A stretch of DNA of 64,000 nucleotides from Massariosphaeria phaeospora. Its lineage: Eukaryota > Ascomycota > Dothideomycetes > Pleosporales. Positions within the stretch are counted from its first letter, which is position 1, and each line of letters starts with the position of its first letter. The stretch spans positions 62,001-126,000 of the forward strand of contig JAADJZ010000021.1 of the NCBI GenBank assembly GCA_011032825.1. Direction: 5' to 3'. The notes under the pieces are model-generated. The model was not told the origin of the DNA. It made no database searches and saw nothing but the letters and a program-made list of their open reading frames with translations. Below, piece after piece: positions 43,764 through 57,057 of the stretch. A program made the position numbers and the translations under genes.

Positions 43764-45612
43764 ACGTAATTTACTACTAAGTAGAACACTTTACTAAGTA
43801 GAACAGTTTCTGCCAAGAACCTCTACTCTTTTATTAACGCAACATGTTTTAACAACAAAACGCGCAATTATTTAACTAAAAAAGCAGAATTTAGCTTTTT
43901 TCTTTTGCTTATAATAGCTAACAATTCTAAAGCCTTTAACGCGCTGCTAAAGCATTTAAGGTACTTTTTACAATACTTTTTTGCCAACGCAAAGAAGTTA
44001 CGCATTGCTTTAAAACTCGCTACGCTTAACATAAGCTTACTGCGACTAAAGAGCAAACAATTGTTCAATATATCTTCAACTTTAATTCGCGAGAATTTGC
44101 GCTTCGGCTGTGCGAGGTAGCAGATATAGCTAATAAACTACTAGCTGTACGCGGTAGTAAGCTAGTTAGCAAGTACTAAGCTAAGCGCTTCGTAACGCGT
44201 TTAGCTAAGCTTAAAATAGCTTTTAATTGAGCAAAGAATAGGTAGAGAATACTGCAGAAAGATTCTGCAGTTATTAGCGCGTAGTTTAAGCTAGTAGAGA
44301 AAACCAAAGCTAAGTACAGCGTCTATAACGACAACGTGCACAACTTTAATAAAACTAGCTTTTAAATAGGTGTTATTGGCTCTATAAAAGTCGTTATAGG
44401 TTTAGAGAAACGCGCTCGTTTTAAGCTAGTTTAGCTAGGTAACCGCAAGTAGGTTACAGTAATCTAAAGCATTTGCGCTACTAGGTACGCAATCTCGCTT
44501 TTTATTATTTACAAAAAACGCGTTTACATTTTAGCGTAGTACGAGAAAGCTTTAATACCGCGCAATTAGAAGCTTTTAGTTTTTAAGAACAGCTAGACCA
44601 ACAACGCGCTTAGTTTAGAGTAGTTAAAGCACTTTAACGCGCATACAAAGGCGCGCTAGGTAGAAGCATACAAGCTGCTTATACTTAACGAGCACAAAAG
44701 CTACTTTAACTAAAAGTTTAAAAACTATTGCTTTAAAAACAAAATCTTTACTTTTTGCATGCTACTTTACTTGTTGCACATTTTCTAGCTACTTAACGTA
44801 GTTTACTTTTTGCTGTTAAAGCGCAAGTACTTTTAGCGTGTTAGAAACTTAGCACGCTAGCGCGTTTTTTATATTAACAAGAAAAGCTTCTTGCTAGCCT
44901 TTAGAGACGCGTTTTTTAAAGTGTTTACAACAAAGAACTGTAAAAAAGCTTTTGAAGCTTTAGAGCTAGTTTCTATCAACGCGTAGGTAGTTTTTAATTG
45001 TCTTAAAGTACAGCTGTGTACTTCGCTACTACCTTTTGCACTAAAAACGCCGTAGCAGTTAAAAACACTAAGCAATACGCACGAGTTTGAATCTTAGTTA
45101 AAGCTTGTACGCAAGTTTTTTACTCAATTACTTGTTACAGCTTAAGCAGGCTTTTTTTAGCTTATAAAAAGTAGTAAGCTAATGCTGTACTAAAACGCGC
45201 TTTTTGCTGCTCGCAACAAAGAGCTTAAAAAGCAACTAGCAAAAATAACTAAGCAAAAATTGCGCAAAAGAAAGCAGATCTAGTAGAGTAGTACTATAGA
45301 GTATAAAAGTGCTGCAGCGCAGGTAGCTGCTAAAGCGTCTACAAAGCTTTAGCAATTAAAGAAAGCTCGTAGTAGTAGTAATTAAAAACGAGCTTAACTA
45401 GCTCTACGGCGCTGTAGGAACTGCGGCGAAACTAGGCACAATACGCAAACGTGCAAAAAGAATACAAAGGCATTTTCTAAATTAAATGCTAGCACGACGT
45501 ACGTAGGCTTTTTGTTTGATAAAAATAAAATTAAAAATGCGTAACATAAGTTGGTTATGCCAAGGCTTTTTGTTCTACTTAGTAGAGTGTTCTACTTAGT
45601 AGTAGATTACGT
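43764..45612 (+). mobile_element. Pogo/Fot1-like family 2 copy 2b (1,849 bp), nested in 2a
   Basis: Tips ACGTAATTTACTAC and ..GTAGATTACGT, flanked by TA (43762-43763, 45613-45614). The word ACTAAGTAGAACA occurs twice at each end. Relic transposase segments on the plus strand include a pogo DDE stretch around 44630-44850 (LKHFNAHTKAR.., then LLILNEHKSYFN) and a C-terminal CCHC knuckle CRNCGETRHNTQTC at about 45413-45454. Stops throughout. Confidence 0.87.
45413..45454 (+). pseudogene. CCHC zinc knuckle at the C-terminus of the copy 2b transposase relic
   Basis: CRNCGETRHNTQTC fits C-x2-C-x4-H-x4-C. Such knuckles end several Fot1-like fungal transposases. It helps to orient and type all family 2 copies. 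Confidence 0.75.
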
Positions 45613-48331
45613 TAACGTTAAACACTATACTCTTTTTAAACGCGCAAAAGAAATTTTATTTTAAGCTTAAATACAACTTACATTTTTAAAGCTTACTACA
45701 ACTAAAAAGCAAACAATTATTTAATATATTCTCAACTTTAATTTGCAAGAATTTGCTTTTCGGCTGTTTAAAGTAAAAGATATAGAAAATAAACTAGTAG
45801 CTGCGCAGAGTAAAGAGCTAGTAAGCAAAAACTAAGCTAAGAAATTTGTAACGCGTTTAAGCGAGTTTAAAATAGCTTTTAATTAAGCAAAAAACTAGCA
45901 AAGAATACAATAAGAAAATTCTAGAGTAATTAGCGCGTAGTTTAAGCTTGTTAGAAATACCAAAGCTAAGTACAGCATCTAGAATAATAATATACACAAC
46001 TTTAACAAAACTAGCTTTTAAATAAGTGTTATTAAGTTTATAAAAGTTGTTACAAGCTTTTAAAAACGTACTCAACTTAATTTTATCTAGCTAGGCAATT
46101 AAGAGTAGGTAATAGTTATCTAAAGCATTTGCGCCGCAAGATACGCAATTTTGCTATTTATTATCTACAAAAAGCGCGATTATATTCTAGCATAGTACGA
46201 GAAAAACTTTATACCTAGCAATTAAAAGCTTTTAGTTTCTAAGAACAGCTAGAGAAACAACGCTTTTAGTTTTAAATAGTTAAAGTATTTTAACGCGCAT
46301 ACAAAAGCGCGTTAAGTAGAAAAGTATTAGCTACTTATTTTAAACAGCTATAAGAGCTACTAATCTTAAAATTTTAAAAACTATTACTTTAAAAACAAGA
46401 TTTTTACGCTTTGCATGCTAGTTTATTTATTTTATATTCTTTAGCTGCTAGATGTAGTTTGCTTTTTGCTGCTAAAGCTATAGTACTTTAAACGCGTTTG
46501 AGACTTAGCGCGCTAGCGCGTTTTCTATATTAATAAAAAAAGCTTCTTGCTAGCCTTTAAAAACGCATTTTTTAAAGTATTTACAACAAAGAACTGCAAA
46601 AAAGCTTTTAAAGTTTTAAAGCTAGTTTCTATTAACGCGCAAGTAGTTTTTAATTGTTTTAAAGTATAGCTGTGTACTTTGCTACTACTCTTTGCACTAA
46701 AAACGCTGTAGTAGTCAAAAACTCTAAGCAATACGCTTAAATTTGAATCGCAATTAAAGCTTATTACTACTAAGCTTAGTTTCTCTCTATTATTTCTAAA
46801 GAATAGAGTTAATTAGCTTGTTAAAAAGTTCTACTAGATAGCTTATTAAGTTGAGCTAATGCGCAATTAAATCTCTAGCTTTAAAAAAACTATTGAAAAA
46901 GCAACAAAAAGAAAATTACAAAAACGAAAGCAAATTTAGATAAGTAGCACAATAGAGTATAGTAATAGATTAGCGCAAGTAGCTACTAAAGCGTTTACAG
47001 CACTTTAGCTATTAAAGAAAGTACGTAGTAAAAAGAGTTAAAAAAGAGCACAACTAGCTCTACGACGCTGTAAAAACTATAGTAATACAAGGCACAATAC
47101 TCAAACTTACTAAAAAAATATAAAAAAAGCTTTTAAATCTAAAGCTAGCACGACGTACGCAGGTTTCTTGTTTAATAGCAATTAATTTAATGTTCTTTAA
47201 GATAAGTTGGTTGTGCTAAAATATTTTGTTGAGTTTACTAGTTTGTTGAGTTCGCTAGTACTTTACGTTAAGTTTTCTTGCGTTTGTTAAAGTAAATATA
47301 GAAACGCTTAGGCTTTTAGAAAAATTCTTTGAATTTTTTTTACTTTAGCAAAGTAGCAAATTAAGCTGCTTGTACTCGTTATAAGCTTTTTCTTGCTTTT
47401 TTATTCTTCGGCAGCAACGTTTATTAAAGATTTTAGCATTTAGTTGTTCTAAAGATTAAATTTCTTAATACGAAACTTTAAAAAAAACTGTTTGTTGTTA
47501 TTTTGGTAGAGTACTAAAGCGTTTTTTTAAACTAACAAAGATTTTGTATTTTCGAGATTTTTAACAAGCTTTTAAGTTTTTTAATTATACTTAATTTATT
47601 TTACTTAGTATTGCTTTTGCTCGCTTTTTTTTAACTTTCTTTGTTGCTTTGCTATAATACTCTTGATAAAGTATTCTACTACTTTTTTAATTTAAATGCT
47701 AGCTAAGCGCTAGTTTGTAACAACTTAGCCGTTAAAAAAGCTGCTTGCTGCAAGCTTTAACTAGTTTATAGAAAAAATTAAATTAATTTTAAACAGCGTA
47801 TTTAAGCGAACGTTAGCTGCAAATTTAACTTTTAGTACAAAGAATTTACTATTTTTCTAGTTAAGTTTCTTGCTAGAGTAGTTGTTAAAAAGCAGTTTAC
47901 TATATTGCAGCTAAACTTTGTTTTTTACTCGCAGAATAAGCGCTTCTTTGCGGTATTTATTTGCTTATTTTTTTTACTTTTGTTAAGCTTTAGCTAATAG
48001 TACTTAAGTAGAGTTAACTACTTTTTTTAATTTTCTACGCTATGTCTAAAGCGCTTTAAGCTAAGTTAAAAAAGTTCTAGTGCAAAGCGTTTGCAGTTTT
48101 ATTAGTTTTAAACTAAATAAAGTTTATTTTGTAACTATATTATTAAAAAAAACGAGCTAACTTTTGTAGGAACTACTTTTTTGCTTTAAATAGTAATTTG
48201 AACTATCGAGCACAGCGCTGCTTAGTTTTTCTAGTTTTAGTTTACAAAAAAGCAAAAACGAATTTAATTATTAAATTTGTTGTTTTTGTAGCTTTGTTTG
48301 TTTTTAGGTAGAACGCTATTAAGAAGCGCTG

Positions 48332-48844
48332 TGTTACAAACAAAAACAATACTAAATATTATAAACTAAACAACAACGTAGAAAAGTTGTTAAAGCTCGC
48401 AAGTTTACAAAATAGAAGTACAAAAACGCGCAAAGTAGAATTAAGTTAGTAGTTACGTAACAGCGCTTAGTCTTAGCAAACTAAGTAAAACAACGCTTAG
48501 TTTTAGCAAACTAAGTAGAACTACGCTTAAAGTGTTTAAACCGCTTAGGCTAAGCACACTAAGCAAGCAAAGCAAAACGCTTTTAGCAAAGAATTATAAA
48601 ACTATATAGATTAGTAGAATTTTCTTTATAGTTTGAATTCTTTGAAGTTAACTCTTTTAAGTACATTTTATACATAGATTAAATCTATAGGCAACAAATT
48701 GTTACTTTGTTATTCTATTTAAAATAGAATTAAAATTGTTTTTATTTTGTTGTTATTAAGTTCTTTGAACATAGAACAATTTCTTAAGCGGAATTTTCGA
48801 GTCTAATCGCGATTACTTTCGGTAAGAAAATACTTTTGATAACA
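48332..48844 (+). mobile_element. Solo LTR of Gypsy 1, inserted in Gypsy 2
   Basis: 513 bp, from TGTTACAAAC to TGATAACA, matching the LTRs at 15813, 22406 and 59468. Identical 5-bp target duplications CGCTG lie at 48327-48331 and 48845-48849, and no internal Gypsy 1 sequence adjoins, so this is a recombination-derived solo LTR. Its U3 region has an extra copy of a CTTAGTTTTAGCAAACTAAG-type unit (about 48465-48535). Confidence 0.92.
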
Positions 48845-50351
48845 CGCTGCACGATTTTAAGTTCTTTGCACAAAATTCTTTAAAAGTTTTTTACGAATTA
48901 AAATTCTTTGTCTAAAACAATTGCGTTTAAAAGCTAGTAGTAAGTTACTACTTTGTTAAGAAAAACTATAGCTACGAATTTTGCGTTTATTTAAGCTATT
49001 AAAATTAAAATTATATTCTTGCTAAGCTAGTTTGTAATAACAAAAAAATTAGTGCAGCTATTGCTTTTAAAGAGTTTTATTATAAAGTTCATAAAGAGTT
49101 TTTTTTATATATAGTTTAAAACTAGTAGCGAGCGTAGAAATTTGCTTTTGAGTTTTCTCTATAGTTTTGCTTATTCGTAAGTGTTACAATTTGCAATGTG
49201 TTATTATATATCAAAACTTATTTTAAGCTAAAAAAACTTTTGTTTAAGAATATTATACGTGTTCTTTGTTTTTAGGTGCTTATTAGTAGAAAAATTGTAT
49301 ACTTTAAAAATTAGTTTTGTACACAAATAGTACGTTTTTAGTACTTACTTTTTTTTTTAGTAAAAAAGTTTACTACTGTTAGCGCCGCAGTTCGCTAGTA
49401 AAACTTTTAAATTTAATTCTAGTAGAAATTTCTAGCGAGTTTTTTTTTTAAAAAAGCTATTTTGCACTGCGTTAAAAGCGCTTTTGCAAATTTTATTTTT
49501 TACAACGCTTTTTCGGTAGAGCTCGTTTACTATTATTTTCTTTTTAGTTTTGTTATTCTAAGCGAGAATTTTTTTGGTAAGCTTGCATTTTTACTTTTAT
49601 AAATAGCATTTAAAGTTAAAACGCTTTTTTAATCTTCGTTTTTTAAAAAATTGTAATAGCATTTTTCTTTAAAAGAGCAAAACTTCCTTTAGCATTTTTA
49701 ATATTCTACGGAATATTAGCTTTAGAAATAGCTAGCATCGTAGCAGCTTAAGCTGCAAAAGTTTAAGTAAAAAAAGCGTATATAACGCTAAGTGTATTTT
49801 TTGTAATATTGCTTTTATTAAAAACGCTTGTTAGTTTGAAAAGTTAAAAATAGCAACTTTAAAAGCGAAAGTTCTTTTTATTCTAAAAAAAGTTCTACTT
49901 TTTCTAGAAAAAAGCCTTTGCTTATTCGTTTGCTGCGCTTAGGTAGTACACAAACTTTAAGTTGTATTTAAAAAAAAATTGCTTAGCAAACGTGCTACTT
50001 TGTAAGCAAATAAGTAGTTGTAAAATACAGCAAGTTTTTGTAGTCTATATAAACTATAATTTTAAAAACTACTTTTAGCTTAGAATTTTATTTTTTAATA
50101 TACTTAATTATTGCTAGCAGCTTTTTGTTGTAGATTGTATAATTAAACTCTGCTAAAAGGTTTTTCGCAAAGTAGTAAACTACTACGTGCTACATATTAT
50201 TCTTAGCTTTTTGTAAAAAAGCGCTACTTGTAGCGTATCTAAAAGCGTTCGCTTTAACTACTATATTTAAATTCGAGTTAAAATAGGCTAGCGATAGGCT
50301 AGATATGAATTTCTTTTTTAGCGTATTAAACGCTACTTGTTGCTTCTAGCT

Positions 50352-50684
50352 TTAGCTTAACTCGTACTTTTTACTTGTTAACTTCGTTAGCAAGAAAACA
50401 ATAGCGAAAAAATCGCGTATAAATTGCCTATAAAAATTCGCGAAGCCAACAAAGCTTTGTATTTTTTTAACTAAAGCTAGCGCTTTTAACTTAAAAATTG
50501 CTCGTACTTTTTCTAACTTTAATAATAAAGCCAAGATACTTCGTTTTTGCAACTTTAAACTTTGATTTTTTAATATTAAAGTGCAGGCTAGCGTTTTGAA
50601 GTTTTTAAACAATTTTTTTAACTCTTTAGTAGTAGTTCTTTTAGCTTTTGTTAGGGTACATAAGTACGTCGTTAATGTACGCAA
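50352..50684 (-). pseudogene. Gypsy 2 reverse transcriptase/RNase H junction fragment
   Basis: 110 codons without stop. VQSFVGFANFYRQFIRDF-like text (here IQSFVGFANFYRQFIRDF) is the hallmark between RT and RNase H in Ty3/Gypsy polyproteins, preceded by LEKVRAIFK and followed by LLTKLT. The rest of the pol region on either side is stop-ridden. Confidence 0.85.
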
Positions 50685-53375
50685 AAGCGTTAATGTTAAT
50701 ATGCGCTACAAAAACGTAATTAATATACTTTTAAAAAGTACTTAGTGCGTTAGCTAGCTTAAAAAAACAGACTATTTATTTGTACAACTTGAATCTTGTA
50801 TAGAACGCTGTTTTCTACTTTTTTCTAAGTGCAATTTAGATTTTGTAAAACGCTTAAACAACGTTTAGCTTAGTAAGCTATTTAGCTTTGCTAATTTAGT
50901 TCAGCGTTTCGTAAATTAGTAGCAAAAAATACTACTTTTTTTTTAAATTACGTTAAGTGCCTAGTAATCTAGGCAAAATTTCAATTTGCTTTTTTGTTTT
51001 TTTGCGAATAAAACAAAAACGCTAGCTTAAAAGTAGCTAACTTGTATAAATCTCTAGTAAAAATAAAACGTAAGCTGCTTTTTTAGTACGAGAAGTTTGT
51101 TTTTAGATATATTGTAAAGCGAGCTGTATAGAACTTCTAGCTCTACTTTGTTTTTTTTTACGAGTTTGATAGTATAGTTTATTTTTCTCTAGTATAGTAC
51201 AAGCTTATTAGCTTTAGTTTGTAAAAAAGCTTTGTACTAGTTTTGCATTTGATTTAAAAAAGTTTTTTTTAAGTTAAGCTTGATTTTAAGCGCTAGTGCT
51301 TTTTAGATGTTCGCTATAGATACTGCAAAAACCTAAGTTATTTAGTTTTTCTATTTTGCGTTTTGTATAAAATAGCTAAAAGCTCTAGTAAACACTTCTA
51401 AAATTCTAGAACTATTTAAAAGTTTTTTTTTTCTAGCTTTAGATTTGAATTTTTACGAAGTGCATGAAAATAGATTTCTTTGCAAAAGCAACGGTAACGT
51501 TGTAGCAGTTTATCTAAAGCTATTTAAAAATAATATCAAAGCTATCGTCGCTTATAACGAAAGCTTAAACTACTTTTTTATAGCTATTAATGTTTATGTT
51601 AAAGTAAGTAGCTTTTTAAACTACTACCTAGTAGTTGTTTAAGCTTATAATTAGCTAGTGTTTTATTAGAATACGCTAGAAACGCGCTTTGTTGTAAAAC
51701 TTTTTACTTACAATACTATACGTATTATATTCTAAATCTAGCAATGTCAAAGCAAAAGTGTTTTAATTAATAAGTAAGTGTATAGTTAAAGGTTTTTTAT
51801 TTAGCTATTTCTAGCGAAACTTAAGATACTAGCTTAACAATTTCTGCGTATTTTTTTTAGTTTACTTCTAGCTGCGTTTTGTGCTAGAAGTAACTAGTTT
51901 TCTAAACTTTTCGCTTTAATTGCGTTCTTTGCTTAAAAAGCGAGTATAGTAGTAGTTTAAACTAATAGTAGTTTCTTTGCTGCGTTTAAGTAGTAGTTTG
52001 AGCTATAGTAGCTAAAGTTTGCGCACTTAAAGCAAAGCTTTAGTTAGCAACAGCAATTAATTTCCTTTTTAGTTTGCTAAACTACTTTTTTTTTGCTACG
52101 AGTACGTTTAGTTGTTGCTTCTAAGCAAGCTATTTAAGCGGTAGCTACTTCTAACGTCTATTTTATAGCGTTTAAGTTAGCAGCGAAAACGCAGCTAGTA
52201 GTTGTTAGCTAGTTCTACAAAGCGTATTTAGCTTGCTAAAAGTTTTTGTCGATTAGAGTAACGTAGTTTATAACTTCTTAAAAAAAGCTAGTAGAGTTTA
52301 GAATTACAATAGCTATTTGTTTCTAAAGGTCTAGTTAAAAGCTAGCTAAGTAATAGTTTTTAAGTATATTAAAATTAGTAATTGTATTTATACCTAAGTT
52401 GTATGTAAGTTTTATAAACTTTTTGTTGTACTTCTAGAAAGTACTTTTCTTTATAAGTAAAGTAAAAAAAACAAGTTTAAGCTTTATTTGCGTAGTTTTT
52501 ATCTACGTAGTAGATGTCTAGGTAAGTTTAAAATTCGTTCGTTACTTCGCTTCGATTTCTTTAGTACTAAACTAAGCCTATAGTAAAAGCAAAATTCTTT
52601 AACTAGTTAAAAATATAGCTGCAGCTAGTTTCGATAAATTTTTTACTATAAAAGATTTTGTTTTTTATTTCTATCTAAAATCTTGCGTAGTTTTTAATTT
52701 TGCTACTAAACGAAGCTAAGTTAAGAATCTTGTATTTTCTTACTATGCTAAAGGTTCGCTTAACGAAGTTATTAGTAGCTAGATAGTAGAGGTTTAAGAA
52801 AAAAGCTTAAGTAAGTTAAGTACAAAGTATTGCAATAGTGCGCTACTTTTTATTCGAGCTTAAAAATACAAGCTTGCATAGCTTTAGCTATGTTTAGCTT
52901 GCAAAGCTTGTTGTTAACTAAAGCTATAAAGCTTAAAAATTCTTTGCTAGTTTACAAAGAAATTTATAGTACTTAAAATATTGCAAAAGTTTATGTTTTT
53001 TAAAACTTTGTAGGTTTCTTAAAGAGTTTTAGGTTTAGGCTTTTGCTTAGAAGTAACTTTTTGTTTAACGCATTGCTTATTGCGTTTATGCAAATCTAAA
53101 TTGTTTTTAGGTTAAAACTCTTATAGGCTATTTGTTTACGTAGAACAAACTTAATTTCGCTAGTAAAAACGCTGCTCTACTGCATTTCTCTAACTTATGC
53201 TACTAATACTAAAACTATATTAAAGTTAGCTATTGTAGTTATAAGCTTCGGTTTGTTTTAAAGAACCTTGTTTAATCGTTGCCGTAAAGAATCTAGTAAG
53301 TTTCTAAACTTTCTAAATATTACTACTTTTAAAAAATCTCGCGATTTTTATTTTAAAAGAGTTAATTGATTTAAA

Positions 53376-53586
53376 TGTAAAAGAATTGCCAAAGTAAGCA
53401 AGCTCTAATATAGAAAGCAATAAATTAATGCGATTTTATGTGTAAAATAAAAAAGCTTTGTATACTTTTTACGCTACGCTAGAATCTATTAAAGCTTAGC
53501 TAAAAGTTAGCGAAGCAATTTCGTACCAAATTGCTCTAACTAAAGCCTAGCAGCTAAAGTATTCTATTAAGCATTTGCTTATTATA
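53376..53586 (-). repeat. 5' LTR of Gypsy 2
   Basis: 211 bp partner of 43356-43566; terminal CA appears as TA, consistent with C-to-T mutation. Confidence 0.8.
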
Positions 53587-54957
53587 TTAAAGCTAACTTA
53601 ACAACCTAGCTATAAAGTACTATTTTGCGTTAATTTACTTTGCGTTATTACATTTTCTTTTACTTATTTATAAACTAACTACTACTTACTACTTTTTCTA
53701 CGCGTTTACTATATAAGCAACTATACTATATTACTTTAGTATTTGTATAGCTACGTTTTTACGTATATACTTATTATTATAAAATAGTATTACGTTGCGT
53801 TGTGTTATATTACACTTTATAAAAAAAATATTTTATAAACTTTTAATAACTTTTAACTACGCTTAGTGCGTAGATATTAAGTAGTAAAGTATTTATAAGT
53901 TCTTAAGCGCTTGCTATATATTAATATTAAGCTGCTAGGCTATAAACTTTTATAAACTTTTAAGCTTTTGCTGCAAGTTAATATTAGCGTAAACTTCTAT
54001 AAACTTTTAAGCTTTTACTACAAGTTAATATTAGCGCAAACTTTGGTAAACTTTTAAGCTTTTACTACGAGTTAATATTAGCGCAAACTTTTGTAAACTT
54101 TTAAGCTTTTGCTATAAGTAAGTAGTACGCAAACTTCTACAAACTTCTAAGCGCTTATAGTAAGTAAGTAGTATATAAACTTTTGTAAACTTTTAAACAC
54201 TTAATACTATCTATATAGCTAAAAGTAAAGGCGCTAATAAAAGTAAAAAATTAAGTAAAAGTAAAGCAAAAAAGCGCAGGTTTTTTTTAAAAGAAGTGCT
54301 AACAAGCGTAGTTAGTAGTATATAAATTAAACTAAAGCTGTACGCAATATAGCGCGCAAAAATGTAGCTACTATAGCTACTAACGCTAGTTAGTTATAAA
54401 AAAGTATTTGTCTAATACTTAAGATATTGTTGCTAAAGTTGCTTATTATAATTAAACAAGCTAGGCACGTTGCTAACTATAACTTTTAAAAAAGTATTAT
54501 AGTAGTATATTTGCAGTAGATACTTTTATACAATGCAAAGCCTACTAATTAACATACTTATATACTCTACTAGAAGTAAGTTTGCACGTTGCGTTAGCTT
54601 ATTTTTACTAAAAGCAATATTTTGTTAATTGCCTATACTAGGTTTAGAAAGAGCTTAATTTTCTATGCGTATAGTATTTTTACCTAGAAAATTACAATAC
54701 AGATTATACTACTAACTAAGCTAAGTAATAAGTAGCTAGCAAATATCTAGCAGTTCAAAAAAGCTAATTTTTATTTTATTAATACAGTAACTTGTAGATA
54801 AAAGAAAAAGCTACTTACTTAAATAGTAGCTAGTAAGTTTACGCATATTTTGCTAGGCTTTAAGCAAGCGTTTAGTTAAGCGTTCTACGTTGCTATTAAG
54901 CAGCTAGAGTTAATTTCTTGTATTAGCTTAGTTACTATTAACAAGTATTATTTAGTG
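53587..54957. other. RIP-mutated DNA holding a 47-bp minisatellite
   Basis: AT-rich. Apart from the tandem repeat at 53896-54200 I see only broken frames. Confidence 0.45.
53896..54200. repeat. 47-bp minisatellite, about six to seven units
   Basis: AAACTTTTAAGCTTTT starts units at 53954, 54001, 54048 and 54095 (exact 47-bp steps), then variants at 54141 and 54187 (46-bp steps); a diverged unit precedes. Units share AGTTAATATTAGCGCAAACTT. Confidence 0.85.
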
Positions 54958-54959
54958 TA

Positions 54960-56812
54960 ACGTACTTTACGAGCTCGCTGGATACACGAGTTCGCTAGAC
55001 ACTTTTGCCAAGCTTCTACTAACTCTACCTATGTACACGATGCTTCTACAACAACACTAGATAGAGCTTTCTAATAAACGTTAGATACAAACTGCTTTTT
55101 AAGCTTTTAAACAAAACGCGACACTTTTTTTGCAACGCGCTGCAGCTATCTATAACGTCTTTTAAGCAACACTAAGCAATCAACGCGCTAAACGGCTTTT
55201 ACAAGCAGATTACAAGCTTAAATTAATAAATCTAACAAAAACTAAGAAGAGCGTAGTTGTTGAGTATATACTTAAGCTTATTACGCGCGGATTTCTCTTT
55301 AGGCTTGCAGCTGTAGCTAATATAGCTAATTTCTTGCGCGCAAAGCGCAATCTAGGCTAAGTTAGCTTAAACTAGCTTAGTACGTAGTTTAAGCACTGCT
55401 TTGAGTTTACAATAAAGTTTAATTGCAAGTACAATTATAAGAAAGCGCTTTGCGAAGACTTAAAAGTTATCTAAAGCTAGTTTAGCCTAGTAGCTAACAT
55501 TAAAGCTAAGTACAGCATCTAGAATAAAGACACGTACAACTTTAACAAAATAGGCTTTATAATAAGCTAGATAACATCTAAAACAGTTGTTACAGCTTTA
55601 GAGAAACGAGGACAGCTAAAAGCAATACAGCAAGACAATAAAGAATAGACAATAGTTATCCAAAGCATTAACGCAACAAGGTAAGCTATTTTACTTTTTA
55701 TTATTTTTAAAAGCTGCTATTACTTCTTTGCCTAGTACAAAGAAAAAAATTTGCTTTAAGACTAGGTTATTGCAGTTTCTAAAAACGGCTAGACAACAAA
55801 TAAGCTTAGCTTGCACTTTAATAAGCATACAAAAAAGAAAGTAGTTAGCAGCTACTAACTACTCGCAATTAATAGCTATAAGAGCTATAACTCGCTTGCA
55901 TTCTAGCAATACTACAAGAAAAACAAAATTATTACTATTTGCATGCTTTTGCACTTATCGCACTTTTTGCTGCTTCTTAATGTAAGTTGTTTTGCTTTTC
56001 TAAAAAAAGCGTACAGGCGCTAAGCCGAAGATTTTATGCGCAACTAGATTATTTACATTACAAAACTTAAGTTTCTACTATGCTTTATACGCGCTTATAA
56101 TGCAGCAATTACTTTTAGTAATATCTAAAAAGAGTTTTAAAGCGCTAGATTGGTTTTATTTAACTTAAAACAGGTTATAACAGCTTTTAACGTTTAGTTG
56201 CGTACTCTATTACTACTACTGTTTATTAACAACAAGCTTTAGCAGTCGCAAACTTTAAGCAATACTTTTAAACTAGAGTTGCAATTAACGCTTGTAAAAG
56301 CAAAAATTCAAAGGCATATAGATAGCTTACCAACGTTTATAATAAAAGCCTTTAAAAAAGTTTTAAAAGAAGCAGCTATTATTGCGTACAAGCTAGTGTT
56401 AGCGCAAAAAAAAAATCGCAAAGCTTTAAGCAGCAAATAAAGCTGCTACGCAACGTAGATTGCATAAAAGAAAGCAGGTTTAAGTAGAAAAAACTTTGAT
56501 AGTTGAGAATAAAGCTCGTTTAACTGCTCTAAAGGAGTTTAAAGCGCGTAGTAATAAAAAAAAGCTAAAGACGCAAGTGCGCGCTAAAGTAGGTGAACTA
56601 TTTCAAAAGTAGTATAGATAGTGCAGTTAAACTAGGCATAACGCACGTACGTATAAGCAAGTAGCAAAAGTAAACTTTAAATAATATCTTAAGTTAAATT
56701 GCTTTATATAGAGCTAAAGTAAGCTGTTTTGCGCTAGAATAGAGTAGTTTTGGTAGGAGCTTAGCAAAAGTGTTCGGCGAACCCGTGTGTTCAACGAGCC
56801 CGTAAAGTACGT
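54960..56812 (+). mobile_element. Pogo/Fot1-like DNA transposon, family 1 copy E (1,853 bp)
   Basis: Tips ACGTACTTTACGAG and ..AAAGTACGT, flanked by TA (54958-54959, 56813-56814). Words CGCTGGATAC/CGCTAGACAC on the left and, in complement, CGTTGAACAC/CGCCGAACAC on the right. Plus-strand transposase relic, collinear with copy D. Confidence 0.86.
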
Positions 56813-57057
56813 TAGTAGTAGAATACTTTCTATTTAATATTTTTAAAGCTAGGCGAGTTGCGGACAATTTTATACAATAATATTATCTAGTTTAGGTATA
56901 TTACGACGTTAAACTAGCAATCTAAGAAAAAGTTCTAGAAATAGCTAGGTTTTACTTACAAAGCAGCTCTATATATTAGACAAAAGTTATTTAAGCATTA
57001 GTAAATTACACTAACATATTGCTTTGTATTTTGCTACTTAAGCAGTTTAAACTAGAA

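Larger units (their letters stand above)
43569..47268 (+). mobile_element. Pogo/Fot1-like family 2 copy 2a, containing copy 2b
   Basis: Left tip ACGTAAAGCACTAGCG after TA (43567-43568), right tip ..GTACTTTACGT before TA (47269-47270). Without copy 2b and one TA it is 1,849 bp, the same as 2b. Words GAACTTAACAAACTAG recur in each end. Transposase relic on the plus strand. Confidence 0.82.
43356..53586 (-). mobile_element. Gypsy-type LTR retrotransposon 2, interrupted by nested insertions
   Basis: Direct repeats of 211 bp at 43356-43566 and 53376-53586 (TGTAA..ATTACA; CA has become TA in the right one) bound about 10.2 kb. Removing the pogo-like insertion (43569-47270) and a solo LTR (48332-48849) leaves about 6.0 kb, a normal Gypsy length. 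A reverse transcriptase/RNase H piece is readable on the minus strand at 50352-50684. I do not see matching 5-bp flanks (TATTT versus TTAAA), so either RIP has altered them or the ends come from different insertions. Confidence 0.75.

Noticed and set aside
53896..54200. CRISPR-like array
   Set aside because: Units are contiguous tandem repeats without unique spacers, in a eukaryotic context.
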